Source: Rhizobiales bacterium Ga0077548 (GTDB taxonomy: Bacteria > Pseudomonadota > Alphaproteobacteria > Rhizobiales > Xanthobacteraceae). Taken from it: a stretch of 37,388 bases of DNA. The position numbers and the translations under genes are program-made. Positions 27,916 to 36,868 of this stretch are shown piece by piece. The stretch lies in contig LNEZ01000090.1 in the NCBI GenBank assembly GCA_001464215.1, positions 1 through 37,388 of the forward strand. Direction: 5' to 3'. The notes below the pieces were generated by a model, which saw only the letters and a list, made by a program, of their open reading frames with translations, made no database searches and was not told the DNA's origin. Each line of letters begins with the position of its first letter. Position 1 is the first letter of the stretch.

Positions 27916-29094
27916 TCAGCGCTTCAGCCAATCGGCGATACGGTTCACCACGGTCTCGACACTCTCGGGACTGCGCGCGAAGCAAAGCCGCAAAAACGGT
28001 TCCGCGCCCGGACCAAAAGCAGTGCCGGGTGCCAGGCCTACGCCCGCTTCATCGATCAGCTTCATTGCCAGTGCGCGCGAGTCTTTCTCGCCCTCGACCG
28101 AGAAGAATGCGTAGAACGCGCCATCCGGGGGCGCGAGACGCACGCGGTTGCTTTCTCCCAGCACGTTCATGGTGAGCTCGCGGCCGCGGCGCGAGCGTTC
28201 GATCATGTGCTTCACGAAGGTTTCGCCTTTATCGAGTGCTGCAATCCCCGCGCGCTGCATGAAGACGGCTACACCGGAGGTCGAATATTGAATGAGATTC
28301 TCGATGGCCTGGCCCAGCGACGGATGCGCCTCGATCCAGCCGATACGCCAGCCGGTCATCGCCCAGTTCTTCGAAAATGTATTCACGAAGATTATTCTGT
28401 CTTCCGCATCCATCACGTCGCGGAAAGACGGCGAGCGGTCGCCGCCCTTCCAGTAGAAGCGCGCATAGATTTCGTCAGCGACGATCCAGAGGCCATGCTT
28501 GCGGGCAAGCGCGAGCACGTTCTTGAGATCATCGAGGTTCGCGACCCAGCCGGAAGGATTCGAAGGCGTATTTAGAAAGATCGTTCGTGTGCGTGCGTTG
28601 ATCAGCCGCTCGATCTTGGAGATGTCGAGCGAAAAGCCGCTATCGCCGAAACCCATCTCGACGAAGACCGGCTTCGCACCGATCACTTGCGCGGCGGCAG
28701 CGGCATTCGGCCAGCTCGGGCTTGGGATGATTACTTCGTCGCCTGCGGCCATCGTCAAACCGAACGCGATCTGGATCGCCTGCATACCAGAGCCGCAGAC
28801 GAAATAGCGCTCGCGGTCGACCGGCACGCCATAGAGTTTGTGATGATAAAGCGCGAGCTGCTCGCGCAACTCCGGGATGCCGCGCTGCCACGTATAAAAT
28901 GTCTCGCCGCTTTTCAGCGAGCGCGCGGCGGCATCCGAGATGAAATCCGGCGTTGGCAGATCACCCTCGCCTGCCCAGAGCGCGACCGTGCCCTCGCGCC
29001 TGCGGCCGTAGTTCATCACTTCCACGATGCCGCTCTCCGGCAAGGACTTTGCCGGCGCGCTCAGGGCATCGAATAATTTTCTGCTTTCCGCCAC
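27916..29094 (-). CDS. Class I/II PLP-dependent aminotransferase
   Basis: A 392-residue fold-type I aminotransferase (aspartate aminotransferase-like subfamily Igamma). It has LWAGEGDLPTPDF near the N-terminus, GIPELREQLALYH, NTPSNPSGW (PLP binding), VADEIYARF and SKNWAMTGWRIGW, where SKNWAMTG holds the PLP-binding Lys and the late Arg motif LRLCFARS binds the substrate carboxylate. Substrate is open. The frame continues past 29094 to a TTG at 29160, but that passes through the mscL terminator, so a start below it is likelier; GTG 29094 is my best choice, though weak in ribosome signal. A 254-base gap separates it from korC. Converting an amino acid to a 2-oxoacid would feed Kor. Confidence 0.85.
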   Translation of the reverse strand: MAESRKLFDALSAPAKSLPESGIVEVMNYGRRREGTVALWAGEGDLPTPDFISDAAARSLKSGETFYTWQRGIPELREQLALYHHKLYGVPVDRERYFVCGSGMQAIQIAFGLTMAAGDEVIIPSPSWPNAAAAAQVIGAKPVFVEMGFGDSGFSLDISKIERLINARTRTIFLNTPSNPSGWVANLDDLKNVLALARKHGLWIVADEIYARFYWKGGDRSPSFRDVMDAEDRIIFVNTFSKNWAMTGWRIGWIEAHPSLGQAIENLIQYSTSGVAVFMQRAGIAALDKGETFVKHMIERSRRGRELTMNVLGESNRVRLAPPDGAFYAFFSVEGEKDSRALAMKLIDEAGVGLAPGTAFGPGAEPFLRLCFARSPESVETVVNRIADWLKR

Positions 29095-29110
29095 TCGGGG
29101 CCGCTCTTTC

Positions 29111-29150
29111 AAAAGAAATACGCCGGGGACGATTTGAACCATCCCCGGCG
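29111..29150 (-). terminator. Intrinsic terminator of mscL
   Basis: On the minus strand CGCCGGGGA pairs with TCCCCGGCG (9 bp, 12-base loop), followed by TATTTCTTTT. The GC-rich stem with a T-rich tract is a textbook rho-independent terminator, about 30 bases past the mscL stop. Confidence 0.85.
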
Positions 29151-29179
29151 CATCTAGCAAGTCAGAGCAGTTATGCGGT

Positions 29180-29596
29180 TCAGCGCTTTACCAACGCATC
29201 GCGGATTTCGGTCAGCAACTGCACTTCTTTGGTCGGAGGCGCGACCGGTTCGGGTTTCGCCGCCTCTTTTGCCTTCAGACGGTTGATCGCCTTCACCACC
29301 ATGAAAAGGATCGCAGCGATGATCGTGAAGTTGATGACGATAGTCAGGAAGCTGCCATAGGCCAGCACCGCACCCTGCTTCTTCGCTTCGACCAGCGAAG
29401 GCGCATTTACAGCCGAAGAAAACGCCAGGAAATAGTTCGAGAAATCGAGCCCGCCCAGAATGGCGCCGACGATCGGCATGAACAGATCGCCGACAACCGA
29501 TTCCACGATCTTGCCGAAGGCGGCACCGATGATGACCGCGACCGCAAGATCGACGACATTTCCCTTTAACGCGAATTTTTTAAACTCTTCCCACAT
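29180..29596 (-). CDS. mscL: Large-conductance mechanosensitive channel MscL
   Basis: A 138-residue channel, near the family's 136. The start [31 protein letters not shown] covers the amphipathic helix and TM1 pore. TM2 is [22 protein letters not shown], and the C-terminal helix is [16 protein letters not shown]. It opens as a pentamer under hypo-osmotic stress. AGGAGAG sits a few bases before the ATG at 29596. It lies 20 bases after the exonuclease-fusion gene and is the last gene before the terminator at 29111-29150. Confidence 0.97.
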   Translation of the reverse strand: MWEEFKKFALKGNVVDLAVAVIIGAAFGKIVESVVGDLFMPIVGAILGGLDFSNYFLAFSSAVNAPSLVEAKKQGAVLAYGSFLTIVINFTIIAAILFMVVKAINRLKAKEAAKPEPVAPPTKEVQLLTEIRDALVKR

Positions 29597-29616
29597 TGCT
29601 CTCTCCTATATAAAGG

Positions 29617-31752
29617 CTACGCAACGAGCAGATCGCGCAGCATTTCGTTGGCGTGTTTGATCGATGAAAGCGCGTCCTTCAGCGTAGCCTGATCGTTGCG
29701 CGAAAGCCGCTTGATCTCAACTTTGTTCGACGGTGGCCTGCCTGCGGCGATATCGGCGAGTTGCTGATCGAGGATAGCGCTCAAGATAACGCGGTGCGTT
29801 TCCATCATAGCGTTCAGATCGCTCTCCGAACCGGGACCTAGCGCGCGAACATTCTCGATTCGAGCCTTGGTCGAATGTTCGGCGATGCCGTGATAGATCG
29901 CAAGTACGCGCGCGGTCGAGACAATGACGAAAAGCCCGCCCTTCTTCAAATCGGCGCGGCCGTTTTCGGTCTTGATTCCAAACCAACCGACCGGCGGTTC
30001 GAAATTCCCGCTCGCATCGGCAAGCAGTTTTGCAAATCCTGCCTCACCTTTCGCCATGCTGTATGCGTCGTTCCAGAGCGCCGCCGCCAGCGCGCCATCG
30101 CCATGCACTGCGCGAAAATCGAAAAAGATATCGACCGCCAGCAAATCTTCCGGCTCCGAGCGGCCAATCCAATGTTGCAGGCGGTCACGCCAGATCGCAG
30201 CACTCCCGCGCCATTGTGCGTTCTTCGCCATCACGCCGCCAGTGCAATAGGGCACGCCGACTTCGTGCAGGATGTCGGCGACATGCGTGCCGAGTTCGGC
30301 AAACCAGCGGTCTTCGGGGCCGCCGGGATCGCCGCGCTCGAAAATGATCGCGTTGTCCTGATCCATCGCAAGCAGGCTTTCGCCGCGGCCGGCGGAGCCG
30401 AGCACAAGCAGTGCATAAGGCACCGGCGGATTGCCTCTACCCGACTCAAACATTCTGCGCTCTGCAATCTGACCCGCTCGGCGGGTTAGCGCCCCCAATT
30501 CGCGCGACACAATCGCGGACACGTCCCGCGCTTCGATACCTTCATCGAGCAGTCCCCGCGCGACCGCAGGCAAGGTGGACCAAGCCTGTCCCAATTCATG
30601 CACGTCTTCCGCTTCGTCGATCTCGTCGCCCAGAGTGACTGCGTCGCGTGCGCGAAGGCGTAATAAGTCTCGCGCAGTAAGGGCGCCTGCGACATACCCC
30701 TTCTCATCAACAACACCGAGATGCCGGATGCGTAAACGGTCCATGCGTCCGATCGCGCGATAGACGAATGCCTCGGCGGGGACCGATGTCAGCGGTCGGC
30801 TTGCGATCGTTCCAACAGGCTTGATGAAAGCACCACTCGTATCCCTGCGGATCGCGCGCAGGATATCGCGCTCGGTCACGATACCGCTATCCACGCCGAG
30901 GAAAGGACCTACCTCGGGCTTTTTTCCGGGCGGCGTGACGAAGAGAGAGCTGATGCGGCTGTCGGCCATGAGCTTTAGCGCTTCTTCGAGCGGCGCTTCA
31001 GCAGCGACAAATATCGGCGGCGAGGACATCAACTCGCGCACGCGATGGCGATATGGGTAAGCGTCGAGCCGCGCCAGCACGCGCTCGGTATCCGCGCGCG
31101 ACGGCGAAAGCACCGGCTCGACCCAGCCCGCACGATGTTGCTCTTCCAGCGCGGCCGTGAGTTTGGTGCAGGCGGTTTCTGCTTCCGCGAGCGTGCGGAT
31201 GTTTCCTTCTCGCAGCTTCGGCACAAGCGCTACGAAAATACGCGCGGCAGTCAGCGCATCTCCCACTGCTGAATGACGGCCGGTTGCCTCTACGTCCAGC
31301 CATGCCGCAAGACTGTCGAGCGAATAGCCCGCGAGCGAAGGCTGCACGATTTGCGCAAGCAGACGCACATCGAGCGTGCGCGGCCGCGAGAAGGTAATGC
31401 CTGCGCGCCCGGTTTCGTTCGTGAGAACAGCGAGGTCGTAACCGATGGAGTGGCCAATCACGACACTGCCGCCGATGTAGTCGCTAACAAGCGGCCAGAT
31501 TTCCGCGATGTTCGGTTCGTTACGGACCTTGGCGTCGTCGATACCGTGGATGCCGGTCGAGACCGCCGGAACCGGCATTTCCGGATTGACGAGAGAGCGA
31601 AAAGTTTTGTCCTCGCTTATGCGTCCGGAAGAGAGCCGCACCGCGCCAATTTCGACGATGCGCGCAACGCGCGGATCGAGGCTGGTCGTTTCGGTGTCGA
31701 GTGCAACAGCATCGAGCGCAAGCAGAGGTGTCGCGCTGGTGCGGTCCGCCAT
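29617..31752 (-). CDS. DEDDh exonuclease - CBS pair - DUF294 nucleotidyltransferase fusion
   Basis: A 711-residue cytoplasmic protein of three parts. Residues 15-180 are a DnaQ-like exonuclease with all four acidic positions (Asp19/Glu21 in LDTETTSL, the HSIGYD Asp, and HSAVGDALTAAR with His and Asp). Residues 240-370 are two CBS repeats, often ligand-sensing by adenosyl nucleotides. Residues 430-700 hold the DUF294 nucleotidyltransferase (LLVLGSAGRGESLLAMDQDNAI, metal Asp pair intact) and a DUF294 C-terminal domain. Related proteins lie beside DUF4212/sodium-solute symporter and CrbS genes. It may use nucleotide state to tune that system; that role is inference. It is 11 bases after the 213-residue gene. 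Confidence 0.88.
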   Translation of the reverse strand: MADRTSATPLLALDAVALDTETTSLDPRVARIVEIGAVRLSSGRISEDKTFRSLVNPEMPVPAVSTGIHGIDDAKVRNEPNIAEIWPLVSDYIGGSVVIGHSIGYDLAVLTNETGRAGITFSRPRTLDVRLLAQIVQPSLAGYSLDSLAAWLDVEATGRHSAVGDALTAARIFVALVPKLREGNIRTLAEAETACTKLTAALEEQHRAGWVEPVLSPSRADTERVLARLDAYPYRHRVRELMSSPPIFVAAEAPLEEALKLMADSRISSLFVTPPGKKPEVGPFLGVDSGIVTERDILRAIRRDTSGAFIKPVGTIASRPLTSVPAEAFVYRAIGRMDRLRIRHLGVVDEKGYVAGALTARDLLRLRARDAVTLGDEIDEAEDVHELGQAWSTLPAVARGLLDEGIEARDVSAIVSRELGALTRRAGQIAERRMFESGRGNPPVPYALLVLGSAGRGESLLAMDQDNAIIFERGDPGGPEDRWFAELGTHVADILHEVGVPYCTGGVMAKNAQWRGSAAIWRDRLQHWIGRSEPEDLLAVDIFFDFRAVHGDGALAAALWNDAYSMAKGEAGFAKLLADASGNFEPPVGWFGIKTENGRADLKKGGLFVIVSTARVLAIYHGIAEHSTKARIENVRALGPGSESDLNAMMETHRVILSAILDQQLADIAAGRPPSNKVEIKRLSRNDQATLKDALSSIKHANEMLRDLLVA

Positions 31753-31763
31753 TCGAAAGCTCG

Positions 31764-32405
31764 CTATGCCGCGTTGGTACGGGGATGCACGCCTAGGTCG
31801 GATAGCAGTGCGGCTTTTTTCACGCGGTTTGCGAATTCGTCGTGCATGGTGACGAGATTGATGCGCAACTGCGCCTGAATCATTTCGAAGTCGCGTTTGC
31901 GCAATTCTTCGTGGATCGGCTGCGAGTCGTAGAGAATCTGCGCGTAAGGCAGGATGACATCTTTCGCGAATTTCGGCGGATGGCTGTCGATCAACGCGAG
32001 TCGCTCGATCAAAGTTTCCCGTGCCTTCTTCCAGGTATCCTCGCCGAGCGCGGCGGGCACAGGATATTTGTCGAATGCGGCGAGTGCCGCGCTCGATACC
32101 GCATCATTCAACGGCTTCCGGTCAGCGTCGTCGAACAGTGCTCCGCGTACAATTTCGGCAAGGGCCGCGAGGCCGATCGGAAAACCGGTCCAGCGCGATA
32201 CTTCGACGGAATCCTTGAAAGCCTGTTCCTTGATGATCTGCGAAAAATACGGACCCGATCTCGCGCGCGCATAATCGAAGATGTTCTTCTGGATCAGAAA
32301 CGCCGCGCGCGTGTCGAGAAACTCAATGAGCTTGTCGCGCGTGTCCACCGGGGGCTTGCGCCCGAAATAGGCCGGTATTCCGAGAACCCAATCCACAAAA
32401 CTCAT
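31764..32405 (-). CDS. Conserved protein of unknown function beside the crbS-like gene
   Basis: A 213-residue protein, mostly helical, without membrane span, signal peptide or recognisable catalytic motif. Blocks likely to be conserved are LIEFLDTRAAFLIQKNIFDYARAR at residues 27-50, KDSVEVSRWTGFPIGLAALAE and IQAQLRINLVTMHDEF. The first gene of a minus-strand operon with the exonuclease fusion and mscL. It is divergent from crbS, sharing a 151-base intergenic space, which suggests a linked function. ATG at 32405 has AAGG about 13 bases upstream. Confidence 0.75.
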   Translation of the reverse strand: MSFVDWVLGIPAYFGRKPPVDTRDKLIEFLDTRAAFLIQKNIFDYARARSGPYFSQIIKEQAFKDSVEVSRWTGFPIGLAALAEIVRGALFDDADRKPLNDAVSSAALAAFDKYPVPAALGEDTWKKARETLIERLALIDSHPPKFAKDVILPYAQILYDSQPIHEELRKRDFEMIQAQLRINLVTMHDEFANRVKKAALLSDLGVHPRTNAA

Positions 32406-32480
32406 TTTCTTTACCTTACGCGCTCCTCAAAGCCGGCGGTCCGGCGTCATGGACAAGGTCATCGCGCTATGATCCCCTTC

Positions 32481-32509
32481 CTGTCAAATGCCCCTCGCGT
32501 AAGGATAAT
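32481..32509 (+). promoter_or_regulatory. Possible sigma-70-type promoter of crbS
   Basis: CTGTCA (32481-32486) and GATAAT (32504-32509) are 17 bases apart, four and five matches to consensus. The -10 ends 47 bases before the crbS ATG. A single-sequence guess. Confidence 0.35.
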
Positions 32510-32556
32510 GTCAGGATCCGAGGGGTTGGTGACGCGAACCGGATAGAAGAGCCGCC

Positions 32557-35500
32557 ATGCTGCAAGGTTGGGTCGTCGTCCTCATCGCGCTCGGCTACAT
32601 CGGCTTCCTGTTTGCCGTAGCGAGCTATGGCGACCGCGGGCGCCCGCAATGGGCCGTGCGCGGCGCGCGGCCGCTGATCTATCCGCTGTCGCTTGCGGTC
32701 TATTGCACCTCCTGGACATTCTTCGGCTCGGTCGGCCTGTCGTCGCGCCAAGGCCTCGACTTTCTGACGATCTATCTCGGCCCGGTTTTGATGGTCGGGT
32801 TGTTCTACCCGTTCATTCTGAAAATCATCCGGCTTGCGAAATCGCAGAACATCACGTCGATCGCGGACTTCATCGCCGCGCGCTACGGGAAGAATCAGGC
32901 GGTCGCGGCAATCGTGACGCTGGTCGCGGTGATCGGTGCGGTGCCTTACATCGCACTTCAGCTTAAAGCCGTTTCGGCCTCGCTCCTCACCATGCTCGGC
33001 CAGACACAGCCGAGCGCAGGGCACGATCTTCCTATTATCGGCGACCTGGCAATTCTCGTGACACTCACGATGGCGCTGTTCGCCATTCTGTTCGGCACGC
33101 GCCACATCGATGCGACCGAACACCAGGAAGGCTTGATGCTCGCGATTGCGACGGAATCGCTGATCAAGTTGCTCGCCTTTCTGATCGTCGGTGCCTACGT
33201 CACCTGGTATCTGTTCGGCGGACCGGCGGACCTGATCACGCGCGCAAATCTGCAAACCGATATTCTGCCGATCTTCACGAAGATGCCGGACGCGACGACG
33301 TGGATCACCATGACCACGCTTTCTTTCCTTTGCATCGTGATGTTGCCGCGGCAGTTTCATGTCACCGTCGTTGAGAACAACGGCGCACAGGAAATGAAGC
33401 GGGCCGCGTGGTTGTTCCCGCTCTACCTCATTCTCATCAATCTCTTCGTCGTTCCGATTGCGATCGCGGGCATGACGGTCTTTCCGAAGGGGTCCGTCGA
33501 CTCCGATATGTTCCTGCTTGCGTTGCCCTTGAATGCTGGCGACGGCTGGATTGCGATGATCGCCTTTATCGGCGGCCTGTCGGCAGCAACCGCGATGGTG
33601 ATCGTCGAAAGCGTTGCGGTCGCCATCATGGTTTCGAACGACCTCGTCGTGCCGCTATTGCTGCGGCTGCGCGGGCGAAATGCCGCGCGCGACCAACTCG
33701 CGGACATGGGCGCGGTACTGCTTCGTGCGCGGCGCATCGCCATTTTTGGCGTGCTTTGTCTCGCTTATCTTTATTACCGCTACGCGGGCGAGGCACAGCT
33801 TGCACAGATCGGCCTCCTTTCCTTCGCGGCAATCGCGCAATTTGGCCCGGCGTTTTTTGGCGGCTTGCTCTGGCGGCGCGCAACCGCGGCGGGTGCGATC
33901 AGCGGCATTCTTGCAGGTGTCCTGATCTGGGCGTTCACGCTGCTCCTGCCGAGTTTCGTCGACTCTGGATTCTTCGACCGCAAGATTCTCGATGCGGGCC
34001 TGTTCGGTCTTGGCGCGTTCCGGCCGCAGGCGTTGTTCGGCCTCACGGGGTGGGCACCGCTAACGCATGGCGTGTTCTGGAGTCTTAGCGTCAATATCGC
34101 GCTGTTCGTGATCGTTTCCTGGCTGACGCGGCCGGCACCGATCGAAAAATTGCAGGCAAACGTGTTCGTGCCTTCCAAGCTCACGCCGATGGCGCCGAGC
34201 TATATGCTCTGGCGCTCGCGCGTAACAGTTGAGGAATTGCTCGCCACGATTGCGCGCTATCTCGGCGAGGAACGCACACGCCGCTCGTTCGAGAGTTTTG
34301 CTGCCACGCGAGGCCTTACGCTCGAGCCGAAGCGCGAAGCGGACGTCCATCTATTACGCTACGCGGAACATTTGCTCGCTTCCGCGATCGGCGCGGCCTC
34401 CTCGCGGCTCGTGCTATCGCTGCTTCTGCGTAAGCGCGCGGTTTCGACCAAGGCCGCGCTGAAGCTGCTCGACGATGCTTCCGAAGCAATCCAGTACAAT
34501 CGCGAAATCCTGCAAACCGCACTCGACCATGTCCGTCAGGGCATCGCGGTGTTCGACAAGCAGATGCAGCTGGTGACTTGGAACCGCTATTTCGGCGAAA
34601 TGCTGGAACTACCGCCCGATCTTGTCCGCGTCGGTGTCCGGCTGGATGAAATCCTGTATCGCCTCGCCGAGCGCGGCGATTTCGGCACCGGCACGATCGA
34701 CGCAATTTTGCAGGACCGGCTTGAGCGCTATGTGCGCACGACCGAAACCTTCCACGAGCGGATGCCGAAGCGCGGCGTCGTCATCGAAGTCCGCTCGAAC
34801 CGTATGCCAGACGGCGGCATCGTCGCGACCTATACCGACATCACGCCTTCGGTCGAAGCCGCCGAGGCGCTGGAGCGCCGTGTGCAGGAACGCACCGAAG
34901 AACTGACGCGGCTGAACAAAGAACTCGCGCGGGCGAAGTCCGAGGCGGATGAGGCGAACATTTCAAAGACGCGCTTCCTTGCCGCCGCGAGCCACGACAT
35001 TCTTCAGCCGCTGAACGCGGCGCGGCTTTATGCGACGAGTCTTGTTGAGCGAGAGCGGGGCTCCAACGAGGCTAAACTTGCAGGCAACGTGGACGCTTCG
35101 CTCGAAGCCGTCGAAGAGATTCTCGGCGCACTGCTCGACATCTCCCGCTTGGACACCGGCGCGATGCAGCCCGAACTGTCGAATTTCCGCATCGGCGATC
35201 TTCTCGGCCAGTTGAAGCTCGAATTCGAACCGCTTGCAGCAGAGAAAGGGCTTGAACTGAAGTTCCTGCCCTGCTCGCTGAATGTGCGCTCCGACCGAAG
35301 GCTGCTCCGCCGCCTGCTTCAGAACCTGATCTCGAACGGCATCAAGTACACGCCCAAAGGCCGGGTGGTGGTCGGATGCCGCCGCCTCGACGGTGCGTTG
35401 CGCGTGGAAATTCACGATACAGGTCTCGGCATTCCAGCCTCGCAGCAGAAAATCATCTTCCGCGAATTCCAGCGGCTTGATCAGGGCGCACGGGCCGCGC

Positions 35501-36060
35501 GCGGTCTGGGGCTCGGTCTTTCAATCGTCGAGCGTATCGCGCGCGTGCTCGCTCACAAGATCACGCTTCGCTCGAAGTCCCGCATAGGCTCCACCTTCGG
35601 CGTCGAAATGCCGACCGTCTCGGGCATGGTCGCAACCGAGGCCGCCGTGCAAAGCCTGCCGACGCCCGCCGCGGCACTCGAAGGGATCGTCACGCTCTGT
35701 ATCGACAACGATCAGCAGATTCTCAACGGCATGACGGTTCTATTAAGCGGCTGGGGTTGTCATGTTCGGGCGGCACCCGACCTCGATGCTGCCCGCGCGA
35801 TGCTGAAAAGCGGCACGCAGCCCGATGTGCTGCTGGTCGACTATCATCTCGATCAGGGTAACGGCATCGAGGTTATTCGCGCACTGCGCGAAACGCTCGG
35901 AAACAACTTTCCGGCGGCGCTCATTACCGCGGACCGTTCACCGCAAGTACGCGATGAAGCCCGCGAGAAGAATGTTCAGGTACTGAATAAGCCGTTGAAG
36001 CCGGCGGCGCTGCGCGCGTTCCTCGCGCAATGGCGTGTCACCAGACCCGCAGCGGAATAA
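32557..36060 (+). CDS. crbS: CrbS-like sensor: sodium:solute symporter fused to STAC, PAS, histidine kinase and receiver
   Basis: A 1167-residue membrane sensor. Residues 1-545 are an SLC5-type sodium:solute symporter of about 13 spans. Residues 549-645 match the STAC domain (YMLWRSRVTVEELLATIARY onward), 650-770 are a PAS domain, 770-805 coiled coil. His813 in AASHDILQPL is the phospho-His. The HATPase has NGIKYT (Asn927), DTGLGIP and GLGLGLSIVERIA. Residues 1075-1160 are a receiver with Asp1095 in LLVDYHLDQ and LNKPLKP. CrbS in Vibrio and Pseudomonas controls acetyl-CoA synthetase and acetate use; the homology is strong but ligand is not shown. Its start ATG has GAAGAG about seven bases upstream. 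Confidence 0.93.
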   Translation: MLQGWVVVLIALGYIGFLFAVASYGDRGRPQWAVRGARPLIYPLSLAVYCTSWTFFGSVGLSSRQGLDFLTIYLGPVLMVGLFYPFILKIIRLAKSQNITSIADFIAARYGKNQAVAAIVTLVAVIGAVPYIALQLKAVSASLLTMLGQTQPSAGHDLPIIGDLAILVTLTMALFAILFGTRHIDATEHQEGLMLAIATESLIKLLAFLIVGAYVTWYLFGGPADLITRANLQTDILPIFTKMPDATTWITMTTLSFLCIVMLPRQFHVTVVENNGAQEMKRAAWLFPLYLILINLFVVPIAIAGMTVFPKGSVDSDMFLLALPLNAGDGWIAMIAFIGGLSAATAMVIVESVAVAIMVSNDLVVPLLLRLRGRNAARDQLADMGAVLLRARRIAIFGVLCLAYLYYRYAGEAQLAQIGLLSFAAIAQFGPAFFGGLLWRRATAAGAISGILAGVLIWAFTLLLPSFVDSGFFDRKILDAGLFGLGAFRPQALFGLTGWAPLTHGVFWSLSVNIALFVIVSWLTRPAPIEKLQANVFVPSKLTPMAPSYMLWRSRVTVEELLATIARYLGEERTRRSFESFAATRGLTLEPKREADVHLLRYAEHLLASAIGAASSRLVLSLLLRKRAVSTKAALKLLDDASEAIQYNREILQTALDHVRQGIAVFDKQMQLVTWNRYFGEMLELPPDLVRVGVRLDEILYRLAERGDFGTGTIDAILQDRLERYVRTTETFHERMPKRGVVIEVRSNRMPDGGIVATYTDITPSVEAAEALERRVQERTEELTRLNKELARAKSEADEANISKTRFLAAASHDILQPLNAARLYATSLVERERGSNEAKLAGNVDASLEAVEEILGALLDISRLDTGAMQPELSNFRIGDLLGQLKLEFEPLAAEKGLELKFLPCSLNVRSDRRLLRRLLQNLISNGIKYTPKGRVVVGCRRLDGALRVEIHDTGLGIPASQQKIIFREFQRLDQGARAARGLGLGLSIVERIARVLAHKITLRSKSRIGSTFGVEMPTVSGMVATEAAVQSLPTPAAALEGIVTLCIDNDQQILNGMTVLLSGWGCHVRAAPDLDAARAMLKSGTQPDVLLVDYHLDQGNGIEVIRALRETLGNNFPAALITADRSPQVRDEAREKNVQVLNKPLKPAALRAFLAQWRVTRPAAE

Positions 36061-36148
36061 CTTCGTTTTGCACTTATTGATTTATTTGATGACCAAGTCG
36101 GATAAATCCGACTTGGTCTGGCGAGTCACCCGACCCACAACGGAATAG
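36031..36148 (+). repeat. Imperfect direct repeat of the last ten codons of crbS, with a hairpin between
   Basis: The last ten codons of crbS (36031-36060, W R V T R P A A E stop) recur at 36119-36148 as W R V T R P T T E stop. The two 30-base copies differ at five positions: two synonymous Arg codons (CGT/CGA, AGA/CGA), two Ala-to-Thr changes and the stop (TAA/TAG). The 58 bases between hold the hairpin at 36091-36118. The second copy has no start codon of its own. Confidence 0.85.
36091..36118. terminator. Perfect 12-bp hairpin between convergent crbS and crbR
   Basis: GACCAAGTCGGA and TCCGACTTGGTC pair perfectly with a TAAA loop. It lies 30 bases past the crbS stop and 40 bases before the crbR stop on the other strand, so it could end both transcripts. 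AT-rich bases, but no true T run, follow on either side. Confidence 0.6.
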
Positions 36149-36157
36149 TCTGAAAAA

Positions 36158-36868
36158 TCAGTTCAGCGATTTCGGCCACTGACCCGCTTCAATCTTCGAA
36201 GCGGCGATGACGGCTTGGGTGCGGCTCTCAACGCCGAGCTTTTGCAGAATCGCGGAAACATGGGCCTTCACGGTTGCTTCCGAAACGGTCAGCTCGAAAG
36301 CGATCTGCTTGTTGAGAAGGCCTTCGGACAGCATCATCAAGACGCGCACCTGCTGGGGCGTCAGCGTCGCGAGGCGCTGCACGAGATCGCGGGTTTCCTT
36401 GTCGTCGGTCGAGGTGAGATCGACATCGGGCGGGGTCCAGACTCCGCCGTCAAGCACTTTGAAAATAGCCGTGCGCATGACATCGACGCTCAGCGTCTTC
36501 GGCACGAAACCGGAAGCGCCGAACTCCATGCAACGTCGGATGACATCGGGCTCTTCGTTGGCCGAGACCACGACCACCGGCACGCCCGGAAACTGCGCGC
36601 GCAGATAAAGCAGCCCTGAAAATCCGCGCACGCCCGGCATCGAGAGATCGAGCAACACGAGATCCATGTCGCCTTCGTTCTCAAGCAAAGTTTGCAACTC
36701 GTCGAAGCCGCCCGCTTCGAAAATTTTCGTCGCGCTGAACTGCTGGCCCACTGCTTCTTTCAGCGCACCGCGAAACAGCGGATGATCGTCGGCGATCACA
36801 AACCGGTAAGACGCCGTCGGATCAACCTTGGAGATTCCCTGCGCCACGGATTCAGCCTGCTGTTTCAT
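36158..36868 (-). CDS. crbR: CrbR-like LuxR-family response regulator
   Basis: A 236-residue regulator. The receiver has acidic pair ADDHPLF (Asp27, Asp28), phospho-Asp74 in VLLDLSMPG, the Ser of VVVSANEE and Lys in GFVPKTLS. A NarL/FixJ-type helix-turn-helix follows: LTPQQVRVLMMLSEGLLNKQIAFEL and SEATVKAHVSAILQKLGVESRTQAVI. It is convergent with crbS, the obvious kinase partner. The frame extends to a TTG at 36904, but ATG 36868 begins MKQQAES, a normal N-terminus. In the CrbSR systems studied, CrbR activates acs; the target here is probably the divergent DUF4212 gene and its expected symporter, as inference. Confidence 0.9.
   Translation of the reverse strand: MKQQAESVAQGISKVDPTASYRFVIADDHPLFRGALKEAVGQQFSATKIFEAGGFDELQTLLENEGDMDLVLLDLSMPGVRGFSGLLYLRAQFPGVPVVVVSANEEPDVIRRCMEFGASGFVPKTLSVDVMRTAIFKVLDGGVWTPPDVDLTSTDDKETRDLVQRLATLTPQQVRVLMMLSEGLLNKQIAFELTVSEATVKAHVSAILQKLGVESRTQAVIAASKIEAGQWPKSLN

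Noticed and set aside
29095-29160. N-terminal extension of the aminotransferase to a TTG at 29160
   Set aside because: The extra codons read through the intrinsic terminator of mscL (hairpin plus T tract), so they cannot belong to an independent transcript starting after it. A GTG at 29094 gives the usual length.
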